Source of the DNA: Ricinus communis
Lineage: Eukaryota; Streptophyta; Magnoliopsida; Malpighiales; Euphorbiaceae
Length of the DNA: 64,000 bases
Reading direction: 5' to 3'
Assembly: GCF_019578655.1 (NCBI RefSeq)
Contig: NC_063258.1
Span: 31,562,802 to 31,626,801 of the forward strand
How positions within the stretch are numbered: the stretch's first letter is position 1; each line of letters opens with the position of its first letter. The position numbers were made by a program, and so were the translations under genes. Under the pieces are notes generated by a model that saw only the letters and a list, made by a program, of their open reading frames with translations, was not told the DNA's origin and searched no databases. This document shows positions 11,602-23,428 of this stretch, piece by piece.

Positions 11602-12567
11602 ATGGGCAAGCTCAGTTTTGGCAAGGTATTGGATTGCCTTTGTCTTACCTCAGGTACAAGCTCATGCTTCTGCATGAATTCTTTGGAAAGTGAAAATGAA
11701 ATTGAGAAAACACCTCTGATAGCAAGTGAAAAAGGCCACGGACAGGTCCTGAGATTGAAAGATGTTGTTTCTGGTAATCAAACATTGGCATTTCAACTAA
11801 AACCCAAGGTTAGTTCATTCTCTTATCTTCTCTTTCTCAGAGCTGTTTCATCCTGTTATTAACTTATAAAAGAAACGGGAATTTAAAATTATCAGAAATT
11901 GACTCGCAGGGATCCACCAATTTAACATTTTCTTACCAACTATTTATGCTTAATGTAGATGGTGGTGCTAAGGGTGTCTATGCACTGCATTGGCTGTGCA
12001 AGGAAGGTTGAGAAACATGTTTCAAAGTTGGAAGGTACCTGAAATAATCCCCTTCTATTTTCCTTTTATAATAATCACTTCCTCCTTCCCAAATTTTGTT
12101 TAGCAAATCACCCAGTAATTAAGTTTTATAAGAGAATGTCATTTAACTCCATAGACATTTCTACTGCCTTACTTTTCTACCTGACATACTGTCTGTGATC
12201 TCGTTCAGAAAGAACACTTCATTGTATGCTCTGTCATACATTCAATCTCAACTCTGATCATCACCATTTTCTTCTGTCAAATTAGCTTACAAACCAGGGT
12301 TTCAATGGGATAAATATTTTAAAAAGATGTCATTAACATAGATGGAGTTTTCCTTTTTCCTGTTTTATTTATCGTGCAGATACATACTTATAGAATAACC
12401 TTGTCTCACTCTCACTCTATATAATATGTGATAAAACAGGAGTGACTTCGTACAAAGTAGACCTAGAAAGCAAAATGGTGGTTGTAATTGGAGACATAAT
12501 TCCTTTTCAAGTGCTAGAAAGTGTCTCCAAGGTGAAAAATGCTGAGCTTTGGAATTCTCCATCCTGA
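11602..12567 (+). CDS. HMA-domain protein of the NaKR (SODIUM POTASSIUM ROOT DEFECTIVE) type
   Basis: Three exons (11602-11808, 11959-12034, 12440-12567) encode about 136 residues, and phases join cleanly at both introns. The N-terminal 69 residues are Cys/Ser-rich and of low conservation. The rest is one heavy-metal-associated domain beginning LKPKMVVLRVSMHCIGCARK, with the metal-binding M-x-C-x-x-C (MHCIGC, about residues 76-81), then VEKHVSKLEG, VTSYKVDLESK and the end VKNAELWNSPS. That C-terminal signature is typical of NaKR1/2-like proteins, which are related to phloem and sodium/potassium homeostasis, rather than the isoprenylated HIPPs: no CaaX box is present. The protein is shorter than the Arabidopsis NaKRs as recalled, so it is a short family member. 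The exact orthologue is not determined. Confidence 0.85.
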
Positions 12568-14350
12568 TCATTTTGTTTGTATCCATACATGATTCCACCT
12601 CATGAATACCACTACATATATGATATGTGTATCCTTATTATTTATACATAAATATTCTTTTGCTGTTTATTTTTATTTATAATAGCTTATTATAATATAT
12701 ATACCTTGTATGATACACATGCCAAGTCTCCCATCTTTTCTGTCTAAATTAGTTACTTATTCCATCTGTTGCATTTTTCTTTTAGCTTTGTTTTGTTATG
12801 GGTGCAACTAATGCTCAAGGCCATTAACATTTTCCTAATTTATATCAGGGTTGAGATTTGTTTTGTTCATGGTTAACCTATATATAATATGAATTGCAGT
12901 ATGAGATATCATGCTCTAAGACTAGAAAGAAACAAAAAACAATTATGTACCCAATAACACAAAGAAACCAGATAAATCTAAATACAATACAATAATGAAT
13001 AGAAGTAAAAGTCTGAGAAGATTAGCTTGAAAGTAGTTTCAGTGTCCCAGTCAAGCTCCAGTAAGGATTTTGGGTTGGGGACCCAAATTGGTGTAGCCAA
13101 GAATCTTTCTGCTTTTGATGGTGGTGCAGTGCTGGATGCTGTAGCTCCAGGCAAACACAGAAGATAAATAATGTGTCCTCTGCAGCAAACAAGATAAATC
13201 ATCTTCAAGATTATAACTATTTAGCATCAAAGATTCTGAATCAAAAACCTTAGGCCATCATCAATTATTGGAAATATATATATAGCAGCTTGTGCACTTC
13301 TGCTGGTCTTAATCTCACAATTTTTTGGACAGAACAAAAAGGATATAGCATGTCGGAAGAACATCGTAAATAATGGGCAAGATGTACCATAGACCCTTTT
13401 TTTATACAGAGGACAACAATGACAAAAAAAAAAAAAACATAAACTTTTATTATTTAGTTTTTTTAATATATTATTTTTTATTTTTATTTCACAAACATCT
13501 AAACTTATTTTTATAATATTTTATTTTTTCTCGATTACTTTCAGAGAAACTTAAATTTTATTTTATGATGATATTAGAATATTTAATGCTTAATATACAT
13601 TGACGTGTAGAACGAGATCATATATTAAAACGTATTTAAATATCTCAATGAAATATTTAAATATTATAAAAAAATGATCCATTTACAACGTTAAATTAAA
13701 AATTAAGGTATTAAAATAATCAAATGGCCAGAATTTAAGTGTCTAAATATGAATCCAAACGTAATAAAATTTGAGAATAAATGACATATAATATTAATTA
13801 ATTTTATTTTTTTTATTACATATCCATCTTAAAATAAAATCACTTTACAAATTAATTTTAAATATTTTTCTATTACATATCCATCTTTATGTTAATCAAT
13901 TAAGTATAATAATGTTGGATTATTAGTTAATATAACTCCTTTTTATTGATAATATGGTTGTCTCAGTTTATCTAAGAATTTGTTGGTACAAAGAACATAT
14001 ATAATTTTTAAATAAAATTTTAATGTTATTGATAAGGAGTAGTCTGATTGTAATTACGTGCGTAAGTGGGTCAAGTCAAATTGAGTACTAATCTAATTAA
14101 GCTTGACTAATAAATTTAATATTTAAAAAAAATTGACATATAAATCATTTAATTATTATATTTAAATTAATTATAAAATTTTATAATTTCTGATATGCAC
14201 AGAATTGTATATAAAATTATATATTTTTAAATATCTATCATATATATAATAAAAGTAAATAATTTATAAAATATAAATATAGATAATTATATATAATTCA
14301 TGTTAAAACTATCAAGTTTTATTAGCTATCATATATTATAATGAGATTAA

Positions 14351-14377
14351 ATATATATATATATATATATATATATA
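14351..14377. repeat. (TA)n microsatellite
   Basis: Uninterrupted AT dinucleotide run in AT-rich spacer DNA. Confidence 0.9.
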
Positions 14378-15536
14378 CATTTAATCTAGTAGATAAGGTT
14401 TATAGATGTTATGGATAGATCAAGCTTAAAGCATAAAAATAATAGGTTTGATGAAAATGATCAACAAACAAGAAAGGCTAAAACGGATTCGTATAATTTA
14501 TTTACATAGGTTCATAACAATACATGTCTTCTTAGGGTTGCAAGTTTAAATTTCACTCTCTGCATAATAGTTAATTTCTTTTTCCAATTAAGTCTAAGCT
14601 CAATTAAGCTTGCGAGCTAGCTCGAATTGAATATTATAAAACTCGAACTTGGCTTGATTAATATTGAGTAATCTAAGTATTTTTCGATTAACATTGAATT
14701 AATCTAAATATCTTTCCAGTCGATGCTAAGTAACTCGTAAGTTGACTCGAACCTCTAATTGTAATTGATATTTTCACATAGGATTAGTTTTTTTTTTCTA
14801 TAGAAGTTAAAATTGAGATTACAAGCTACAAGCATTTTAAGAAAATTAAATATTTTTAAATAATGTAAAATAAAAAAATTAAGTTCTTAAGCAAACACAA
14901 AAATAATAATTTTTAAAATATCTTCTCTTAGAGTATTCTTAATTACAAGTAATTAATAAATTAATTAGAATCCTTTATTATCTAAGTAAAGATGTTCAAA
15001 AATTCTTATAAGATACCGAAATTCTAATCCTAAATGAATGATTAAGATTTTATTATCCAATAAATAAGCATGTAATTTTTTTATTAAAAGCTAAGTTACA
15101 TTAAAGTTTAAAATATAAAATTTTGATAATATGAATAATTGTAAGATTTCAAATTAAAAAACTGGAAAATCAAAATTTCAAGTAATAAAATAATAAAATT
15201 TGGAAATTTTTAGAATTTTAAATCTCAACGGAAAAACAGATTTTGTTATGAGAATTTAGAAGGCTTTCAAGTTCAAGAATTTCGTTCAATGTTCGCTGCA
15301 TTTGAGACAATAGAGAAGACACTATCTATTTCTTCTGAGTAATTCGTTGTTCATTTGGTCTTCCATTGACAGAGATTGAAAAAGAAAATACAAATCACGT
15401 CACATCCTTATTGCAATACTTTTCTCTTCTCCTTTGATGCATTTCTTTAAATTCTTTTTTTGGTCTCGGCTTAACATATATCTCTGTCTATATACTAAAT
15501 CGATAAATAATTGAAATATATTTATTATATGTGTTA

Positions 15537-15695
15537 ATTATCAAATAATAAAGTATAAAACGCTCAAAAAATACATATTCTATTACTTGTGGTGTATATA
15601 TAAAATCTAGGTAATAATCATCCAGTAATAAAGTGTAAAATACTCATAAAATATATATTCTATTAGTTGTGGTGTATACACAAAGTCTAGATAAA
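15537..15695 (+). repeat. Diverged tandem duplication, about 78-bp unit
   Basis: Two neighbouring copies share AATAATAAAGT, TATTCTATTA and TTGTGGTGTATA in the same order, starting near 15537 and 15615. They are diverged by several substitutions. Confidence 0.75.
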
Positions 15696-15884
15696 TATTT
15701 TTTTTAATAAAAAAAAACTTTCGATTTATTTTAGCACCCCAAAACAAAAGTCTTTTTCCTTTAGTTTATAGATAAATATTTTTTTTACACTGTGTTAAAT
15801 ATATTTTAAACAAATTATAAAATTTAATTAAAAATTCAAATTCATCATAAGTACATTAAATTAATAAATTATTTAAATGAATTT

Positions 15885-16182
15885 CAAACTATTAAATTCA
15901 CAAAATTATTAAATAAACTATCCGTTATGAAATAAATTTATTTCTTTCTCTTTTATATTTCTATATAATATTTTATACTTACCTTTAGTGCAAATTCTGA
16001 ATCCAAATATTTTAAAAATCTTTAAAAATATTTTATTTTCTAATTTTTTAGTGTTTAAAATTTTATGAAAACGTTAAAGAAAAACTTTATGAAAATTTTC
16101 TGAAAACTTTTTGTAGATTTTATACAATTTTTTCTTAATTATCCAAATTTTCTATCAGTATAAGGATATAAAATTTTCAGAA
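15885..16182 (+). repeat. Dispersed repeat, copy 2
   Basis: Same-strand partner of 8430-8735, sharing GCAAATTCTGAATCCAAA and TTTTATGAAAACGTTAAAGA plus several shorter words in order. It ends about 500 bases before the DUF538 start. Confidence 0.8.
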
Positions 16183-16702
16183 ATATTTTAGAATCAATAA
16201 AAATATAGTTTTTTGTTGTATAATTTCTTTTAAAAAGTATTCTCTTAAAATTTAAAGTATAATATTTTAATTAATTTTCGATAGTTTTCTTAGAATATAA
16301 TCAAAACTGTATTTTAAAATTAATTTTTTCAATAAAAACAAAAATATAGAAATATTTTCTTTTTTTTTTTTCAATAAAAGATATCGAGATTAGGGAACCG
16401 TGCTGATGATTGAGGTCTATGAGGCTCTGCTAAATTCATTTGGACCTTTATGTTGACCCAGTTAAACCCATTGGGTTCGTCCAAAGAAAGAAACTTAAGC
16501 CCATTGGGTAACCGTAAAGCTTATTTTAAGCGGCGTCGTTTGTCTTGTCCACATGGTCAGATATTATCTAGCCAACGTCAATTTTCTTTCTTTTTTTTTT
16601 TTTTTGTTTTGTTTTTTTGGATATCTTCTTCCCAAACAGTTAGTTCCTTAAAAAACACTCCTCAAAGAAAAGAAAAATCTCACTCCCCAAAACGACATCG
16701 CA

Positions 16703-17167
16703 ATGACGAAACTTCTCTCTCTCCTCTCGCTCCTCCTCCTCCTCCTCGTCCTAGTACCTCTCTCCTCTCAATCAACAATCGCAGGAAACCCGCCGTCTGC
16801 GGCCCACACCGAGCTAACAAATTACGGCTTCCCGATCGGTCTCCTCCCGGCCTCCGTTGTCAACTACAATCTCAATCAAACCTCCGGCGACTTCTCCGTA
16901 AATTTCGGTGGTTCGTGTAAAATCACGCTACCTCCAGACAATTACTTGGCCACGTACTCTAAAAAGGTGACCGGTAAGATTGTTGCGGGCCGGATCGCGG
17001 AGCTGGATGGTATACGGGTGTGGGCATTTTTCAAATGGTGGTCTATAACAGGAATTAGGTCAAGCGGTGAGGATTTGGTTTTTGAGGTTGGAATGGTTAC
17101 TGCTAAATATCCGTCTAAGAATTTCCTCGAGAGTCCTCAGTGTGAAGGCAAGCACTCCGCTTCATGA
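16703..17167 (+). CDS. DUF538 (SVB-like) secreted protein
   Basis: A single exon of 154 codons. Residues about 4-24 form a Leu-rich hydrophobic signal peptide (LLSLLSLLLLLLVLVPL), so the product probably enters the secretory pathway. The mature part has the DUF538 pattern: TELTNYGFPIGLLPASVVNY, then FGGSCKI, KKVTGKIVAGRIAELDGIRV, FFKWWSITGI and the final F-E-V-G-M segment followed by FLESPQCEG. Length matches the family, which is usually 130-180 residues. DUF538 members include Arabidopsis SVB (trichome size); the biochemical activity is not established. The ATG at 16703 is the first in frame and directly precedes the signal peptide. An overlapping frame at 16450-16920 is a shadow. Confidence 0.9.
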   Translation: MTKLLSLLSLLLLLLVLVPLSSQSTIAGNPPSAAHTELTNYGFPIGLLPASVVNYNLNQTSGDFSVNFGGSCKITLPPDNYLATYSKKVTGKIVAGRIAELDGIRVWAFFKWWSITGIRSSGEDLVFEVGMVTAKYPSKNFLESPQCEGKHSAS

Positions 17168-20011
17168 GAGGGCAGGTTCGTGTTTTCATATTATTTGGAA
17201 TTTAATTTATTACCTAATTATGTCTTTTAGCTGTTTTGTGCAATTATTTTTTATTTCATTTGAATTGTTTATTGTTTATGTTTTTAGCTGTTTGGTTAAG
17301 TTATTAATTTTATTTTATGGCAGTTATTGTCTAATTACATTTAAGAATTTATATTCTTGCTCCCAAAGAACCTGCTCATAATTCTTTCAAAAGAAAAAGA
17401 ACTTGCTCAAATGCAAGACTTCCATTCAGTTGGATTTTATTTAATTTAGATCGTATTTATAAATATGAATTTAGTTCCGTTAACTTACTCTGATAATCAT
17501 AATATACCATACTTGTTAGTTTTAATCCGTTCTACCTGAAACAGTCGAGATCTTTTGTTTTAAACTAAGATTCGAAATCAAATTATTTTTAAAAAAAAAA
17601 AAAAAAAAACTCTATTTTATTGTATTCAAAATATTAGTTGTTCCAGCTTATTTGGGCACATTTTGGCCGAGATTATTTTTTATACAGTTGATTCTTTTCT
17701 TTTATAATTAATACCGTTGATGAATTAAGATTTTATTAAATATTAGAATTATTAATTTATTAAATTTATGGAGAATGAAACTGTAAAATAGTATGGGAGT
17801 AAGATTTTTTTTACGTGTTTATATAAACTTGTTCATTAAATTTAGGGCTAATTATAATCATGAGCTTCAATGCTTTTTAATTTTGATAATTTCAGCACCA
17901 ACTTTATATTTACTTGGACACCATGTCAAAAATTCTACCTTTCTTTAATTGCTAATAAAATCATGAAGTTTAATTTTCTTTATAATTTTATCAACAATGT
18001 TTTAAATTTTAAAAAATCTAGTACATAAATACTAGTTTTAATTAAGATTAGTGAATGATAAATTTAATTACAATAATAAAAAATTAAAAATAAAATCTCT
18101 GGTAATTAATATACAATTTAATTAAATAAGAAAGTTATGCATTTAACTAAAATAAAAATATAAAAAATAATAAATAGAAAGGGTAAAATGGAGATTATTT
18201 TTTATTTTTAAATTACTAAATTTTTTAAAAGATTATATATGTGATTTTAATATTAATACTAATTAATTATAAAATTATAAATTGTTATGACTTATAATCT
18301 AAAATTTTATAATTAATCAATATTCATATGAAGATTTTGCATGACCAATACTTAATGTTTAGAATAATCTAAAATTTAATTTTTCTCTTCATAAGATATG
18401 AAAAATACTTTTTATAATTTTATTTTAATCTTCTTTAAGATATGGTTAATATATGTTACTTATTAGTGTTAATAAGGTAGGAGAATTTTTTTTGGTGAGT
18501 TCCTATGATCTTTCACATTTTGTCTAATTATTTTATAAAAGATAAAACTCATAATAGGTGGAGAAAGGTCTTAAATTCAAGACCTCTAATTCCAAAGGCA
18601 AAACACATGGCTTTCTTATTGCAATTAAATTTTATATTAATCACTAAATATTTTTCTTCAATGTAAGATGGATGGAAACTGAAGCAGGATAAATCATTTG
18701 TAACATTTCTCCATAGTCCGTAAGTGCAATATTTTTAAAGAATCTACGACAGGCACATCTTAACAACTATTTTTGGACGTTGCTTGGCTATACAAACAAG
18801 CTCATTCTTACTCTTCTTGGGAACTCACAGCATAAATGCTGAAGTATTGCAAATACCTTTGAAACTTTATATGATTCTTCATGTTTTATATGCTTATCCT
18901 TTTCGGTATTGAATTGCAAACTGATGAACTTTCATCTTTCGTTTCCCCTTGCAGGGTCTGTCTGTTGGATGCATTCATATTTCATTTCATGTTTTTCTGT
19001 CCTAAGCTAGAAGGCTTTATGCAGATTCAATAAATTATTATAAGGCAGTTGTATTATCTAGTGTACAATGATCTGGAACCTCATGCATAGCTTTAGATCT
19101 GTATATATGCCACTTGAAGTAATGCTAATCTTATTTGGACTTGCATATTGTGATAGTTCTTACGGTATTGTTTTGAAATTATTTGTTGTTGGAGCACTGC
19201 AATTGATGGAGAAAAATTTAATCTAATATAAAGCAAAGCTTGTCCTTGTTGTGCCTATAACTTGGATGCTTTTTGCAGTTCTATATAATGGCAATGAATT
19301 AGTTTTATAGATCCATGTTTGGATGGAGAAGTTAGAAGATTACGGTAAAGCAAAAATGTGAATTACTGAAAACTCCTGCTGTTTCAAGTGATGGAAAACA
19401 GTGGACATGAAAATGGTTTGAAGAATGTCAATATCATTACCTTATGGCATGGTGGTCACTTTTGAAGCGTTTTCCTATTGAACACAATTTTCTTTATATA
19501 AAAATTGATGTAAACTTTCCTTGGAAATGAGATGAGAAGAAAATGTAAAAGCAATTCCGATCGATTCTATTTCAAATGATGGTGTGTAGAATTTCATGAA
19601 AATCCTCAAGTTATTTGAAGCAATGTAAATGCTGTTCTTTCAATCTAAAAATGCAAGTTATTGTAACTCATCATTTTCATAAGAGAAATATAGATGTTTT
19701 ATGTATAGAAAATAAGAATATGGTGTTTGTGCATTTGTTTCATTTTACAACTGCTTCGGTTGGCATTTACTGTGTTTGAATATGAGCTCAATATATTTGG
19801 GTCTAACCCTTTCATATCTTCTTCTGATGCAAATAAATTTCCTTTTTTTTTTTCTTTTTAAACAAAATTATATTCCACAGAGATAGTTATTTTTAGAGAT
19901 TTTCATATTATAGTAATTAGAACCTCAATTGTTAAAATCATACCAAATAATTTCCGATCCATCACGGTATTAAAAACTTTCATCAAGCGGATACGCATCG
20001 GTCGCCATTTT

Positions 20012-20147
20012 TAATTATAAAGGATATGAGGATCTTGTTTTACCATACAGAAGCAGAAACTCTTAATGTAGTTAAGATGATTACCATTCCTAATTATAAA
20101 GGATCTTGTTTTTTCCATGCAGAAGCTGAAAATGTAGTTAAGATGAT
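20012..20147 (+). repeat. Tandem duplication, about 79-bp unit
   Basis: Copies start TAATTATAAAGGA at 20012 and 20091. Both contain GGATCTTGTTTT, CAGAAGC and TGTAGTTAAGATGAT in order. Confidence 0.75.
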
Positions 20148-21413
20148 GGTTTTTCAAATTAGGAAGTTGGATAGATTTTAATGTGCTTGAGAAATGACGT
20201 GTTTTAGCATAAGATAATCAGAAGTTGCTTCAATTCAAACTGCCGTTCATTAGAGTGTTTTAAGAGTATAGCATTTAGTTCCTCCAAAAAAAAAAAAATT
20301 TATAGCATTTAGAGAGGTAGGATGAATTCATGATCTTAGAATTTACTCTACAATTAAAAAAAAAAAAATTGTAGAATTCAGAGTCATACAAGAATTCGTG
20401 TACAGCTTTATATATTCATTGGCTGATCCACATGGTAAGAATTTGGCAGAGGAGTTTTTGTTACACAAATCTCAGGCTTGGCAAATGGCAGCAGAGCATT
20501 GATGAGCAAATCAATTAGAATGAATGGGCAGGCAGTACAGTAGCTTCAAATTGTGGATAATGGAGCTCTCATAAATGGTCTCCCTTTATAACACCAAATA
20601 TCGAGGAAAACTCATGGCTGCCAACACATAATCAATCCTTTTTTTTCTCCCTCCTTTGTCTTCTTCAGCAGCTGGTTTGGTTTTGGACCACAGTAGCCAA
20701 AACTGTTAGGTGCCGAGTAGCATCACAGCAAACAAAGTCTTTATCCATGCAACTGTCTTGTCCTCAAACACCATTTTTAAAAATACGTCTGTTTTCAAAT
20801 TGAAGCAGATGCCACGCCACTTCTTCCAATTTTAACAACTACATACATATACAACTGGGAGTCGCAGCATTGCAGGCGTGTGTGTTTGTTTGTTCTTGGC
20901 CCCATCACATGATCACAATATGCAATTGGGTCCCCATTTACAGCAAATTATTTCCTTCAAAGCTGGAAAATAGGATGTTAGGAGCGGTAATGGGAGGCCG
21001 AATTTTCAGATTCCCATCCCCTCTGCACAAAAAATTGGGCAGATTCAAGGTGATTACGGCTCGGTCAATAAAAAACGCCGATCGGTTTATTACAAATTCC
21101 TTTTAAATTAAAAATCGAGAATTAAATAAATTGCAGTTTAGTTAATAGATTAAACTAGTGGGTGCACTGCAACTTTTTCCTTCACACTAATGCTGATAAC
21201 GTTCTCTTTATTGCATTTTTTTAGCTTCTTTTTCATTATTAATTCTAAATTTATTATAAATAATAATTGAAAAAAAGAATAAACTCAATTGTATTGTTGT
21301 TAAAATTATTTAATTTTCAAAATAATTTTATTTTAATAACTCCATTCTATTTTGTCTTTTTCTAATTTTAATACTTAACTTTTCTATTTTAACTCTTTTT
21401 TTAACATGAATAA

Positions 21414-21416
<3 letters not shown>

Positions 21417-21454
<38 letters not shown>
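21417..21454. repeat. (TA)n microsatellite
   Basis: About 19 uninterrupted AT units followed by a poly-T run. Confidence 0.95.
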
Positions 21455-21462
<8 letters not shown>

Positions 21463-22072
21463 CATAACACTTGTTTATAGATAAAATTTTAGGATGGACT
21501 AAATATAACATATCTAGAATTTTACTTTTTAATTTTTATTTAAATATTATTTTAATTAAATATGATAAGGAAAAATTTAATTTTAGTTTATTTGAATAAA
21601 ATTATATTATTCAGTATAGACTTATTTTAACTACAATTATAAAAAAATTTCAAGAAAAATAAAATAATAAATCACAAACTTATATATAATATAAAAATAA
21701 TAATTATATTATTAATAATATTAAATATCAATTGCTAAAATTATATTCTAAATAAATAATTTAGTAATTAAAGTCGGCTATTTCTAATCATTTCAATTAT
21801 TATAAATTTATAAATGATAGAGGTGCACTAAAACAACGAATGCATGAAAATTACAAAATTAAGAATTTTAATCGTAAATAAAAAAATTTAAAATTAGATT
21901 AATAATGATATTTAAAGAAAACTTATAGCATTGATGAAGAATGTAAAAATGGAGCGGAATCATAAAAAGCAGCAAAAATCATCGTTTGACATGGCACACT
22001 GCCACACACTATTATCTCTTTTTTCCGTTGTATTCTTCTTTTTCTTTTGACTGATTCCTAACTATCCATTGA

Positions 22073-22078
22073 CACGTG
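22073..22078. promoter_or_regulatory. G-box CACGTG upstream of VIL1
   Basis: The palindrome CACGTG (in GACACGTGTT) lies about 500 bases before the CT-rich leader of VIL1. It is a canonical bHLH/bZIP site; activity is not shown. Confidence 0.3.
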
Positions 22079-22550
22079 TTAGACCATTTGTTGGCTTTTC
22101 TTCTGAATCCTACGAATCCCTCTAAACCCAATCCCCAATTACCTTCATAAATCGAATTGATTAATTAGTCATTGACAGTCCGATAACAGCTCAAACTAGA
22201 CTCAACTTAATCCAACGGTCCATATCTCACCAACGCACGATTCGAATTTCCACATATTATTATTTGCTGAATATCATGAATTTAATTAGTAATTGCTGAT
22301 TACTCGATGAATTTCTTATTCCTTCTTTTTACCAAGCGCAGTCAATTTGTGTGTAAAACACTCACCAGTCATAACAAAAGACTGTGGTGGTTCACGTACT
22401 TTTTCTGTTGTACGCAACAACCACCCTCCCCGCTTTTTAAAACTGATATTTTTATATCCAGACGCGTACGATCAGCGCGTTAGATATTAGCTTCCCGGTC
22501 TAAGACTCTTAGCTGATAGTTGTAAAAAACGTGAACAATTCGTACAAACA

Positions 22551-22700
22551 AAGCCTCTCCTCTCTCTCTACTTCTCTCTTTCTCTCTCTAAAAAAACGAA
22601 CAAAGAAGAAGAGAAAGAGAAGAAGTTTCTTTTCTATCTCTGGATTCGGATTCGGATTCGGGTCACCTCAAGGCGAAATTCTTTCCTCTTTAAAACCCTA
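22551..22700 (+). promoter_or_regulatory. VIL1 leader with CT tract, GA tract and telo-box
   Basis: A CT-rich tract (about 22553-22590) is followed by a GA-rich tract (about 22603-22626) that could pair with it. A telo-box AAACCCTA lies at 22693-22700. GA repeats and telo-boxes are the motif pair known to recruit Polycomb complexes in plants through BPC and TRB-type factors. A 5' UTR intron probably follows, from about 22724 (CTACAG|GTTATT) to 23390 (TTGCAG). Confidence 0.5.
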
Positions 22701-23428
22701 GACTCTTCTCCCATTATCTACAGGTTATTCTTCTTCTTCTTCTTCGTCTTCTTCTTGTTAACTCTTTGCTTGTTATTTCTGTTTTATTCTTTTATTGATT
22801 TATTTTTTAAAGTTGTCGTTTTGATTTTTAGAGTATGCGTTTTTGACTCTCAGATCCGTTTCTGTTTTGTTCATTTTCTCGGTTTTTTTCCCTTTCTCTT
22901 TTGAGTTTGTTTCCTGTTTCGAGTTTTTGAAAATGTTATGTGCTTTTTTATTTTAAATAAAAAAAATTGCTTCTCTGTATGATTTTCTCACGTTGAATCC
23001 ACACAATGTACGGACATTTAGTTAACTGTTAAAGTTTTCATGTCTGCCTATGTTGTGTCGTTTTGGATTCTGTTTGGGTAATCTATTGATTTTTTTTATT
23101 TGATTAGCAGCATTGCTGTTAAATTTAAGAAGTCATACTCAAAAGTCAAAACCAGATGATTTTTTTAACATGCAGCGTGCTATATATGAACTGCAAGAGA
23201 AGAAATAGGAAAGAAATGCCGTTATTTCGTGTTCACACGTGTGAAAAAAATATTTAACTTAATTGAGCAAAGTTAAGTAATTGTATTTTTATTTTTGTTA
23301 AGTATGGAATGTGAGTAGAATAATATTCAATCAGGTATTGGAAAGTGAAAAATTTTAGATGCTTTTGGTGTTTTAAATTCGTTGTTGCAGGCAGGGCTGT
23401 GAAAGTTATTGCGCTCGCCTGTTAAAAA

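Larger units (their letters stand above)
12568..16702. other. Spacer between the HMA and DUF538 genes
   Basis: The region 12600-12890 is 3' flank. About 12890-13330 is less AT-rich and carries a 76-codon minus-strand open frame (12978-13208) that I do not recognise. From 13430 to 16400 the sequence is very AT-rich with diverged repeats, a (TA)n run and a dispersed repeat copy. About 14030-14760 contains scattered GCTCGAATTG/ACTCGAACTTGG-like words reminiscent of common plant repeats. The last 250 bases are the DUF538 promoter and leader. Confidence 0.5.
17168..22000. other. 3' flank of the DUF538 gene and spacer
   Basis: No further coding gene is supported. A donor-like GGCAG|GTTCGT occurs nine bases after the DUF538 stop, and an acceptor-like CCCTTGCAG|GG at about 18956. 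The DNA from 18957 to about 19700 is less AT-rich than its surroundings, which would fit a spliced 3' UTR (inference). The rest is AT-rich, with poly-A/T runs, a tandem duplication at 20012-20147 and a long (TA)n at 21417-21454. A 78-codon open frame at 20870-21106 looks random. Confidence 0.4.

Noticed and set aside
16450..16920. 156-codon plus-strand frame overlapping the DUF538 start
   Set aside because: Shadow frame through a CT-rich leader and the DUF538 coding sequence, with biased Pro/Ser/Arg content and no domain.
20870..21106. 78-codon plus-strand frame
   Set aside because: No family resemblance, does not begin with ATG, and no gene-like surroundings.
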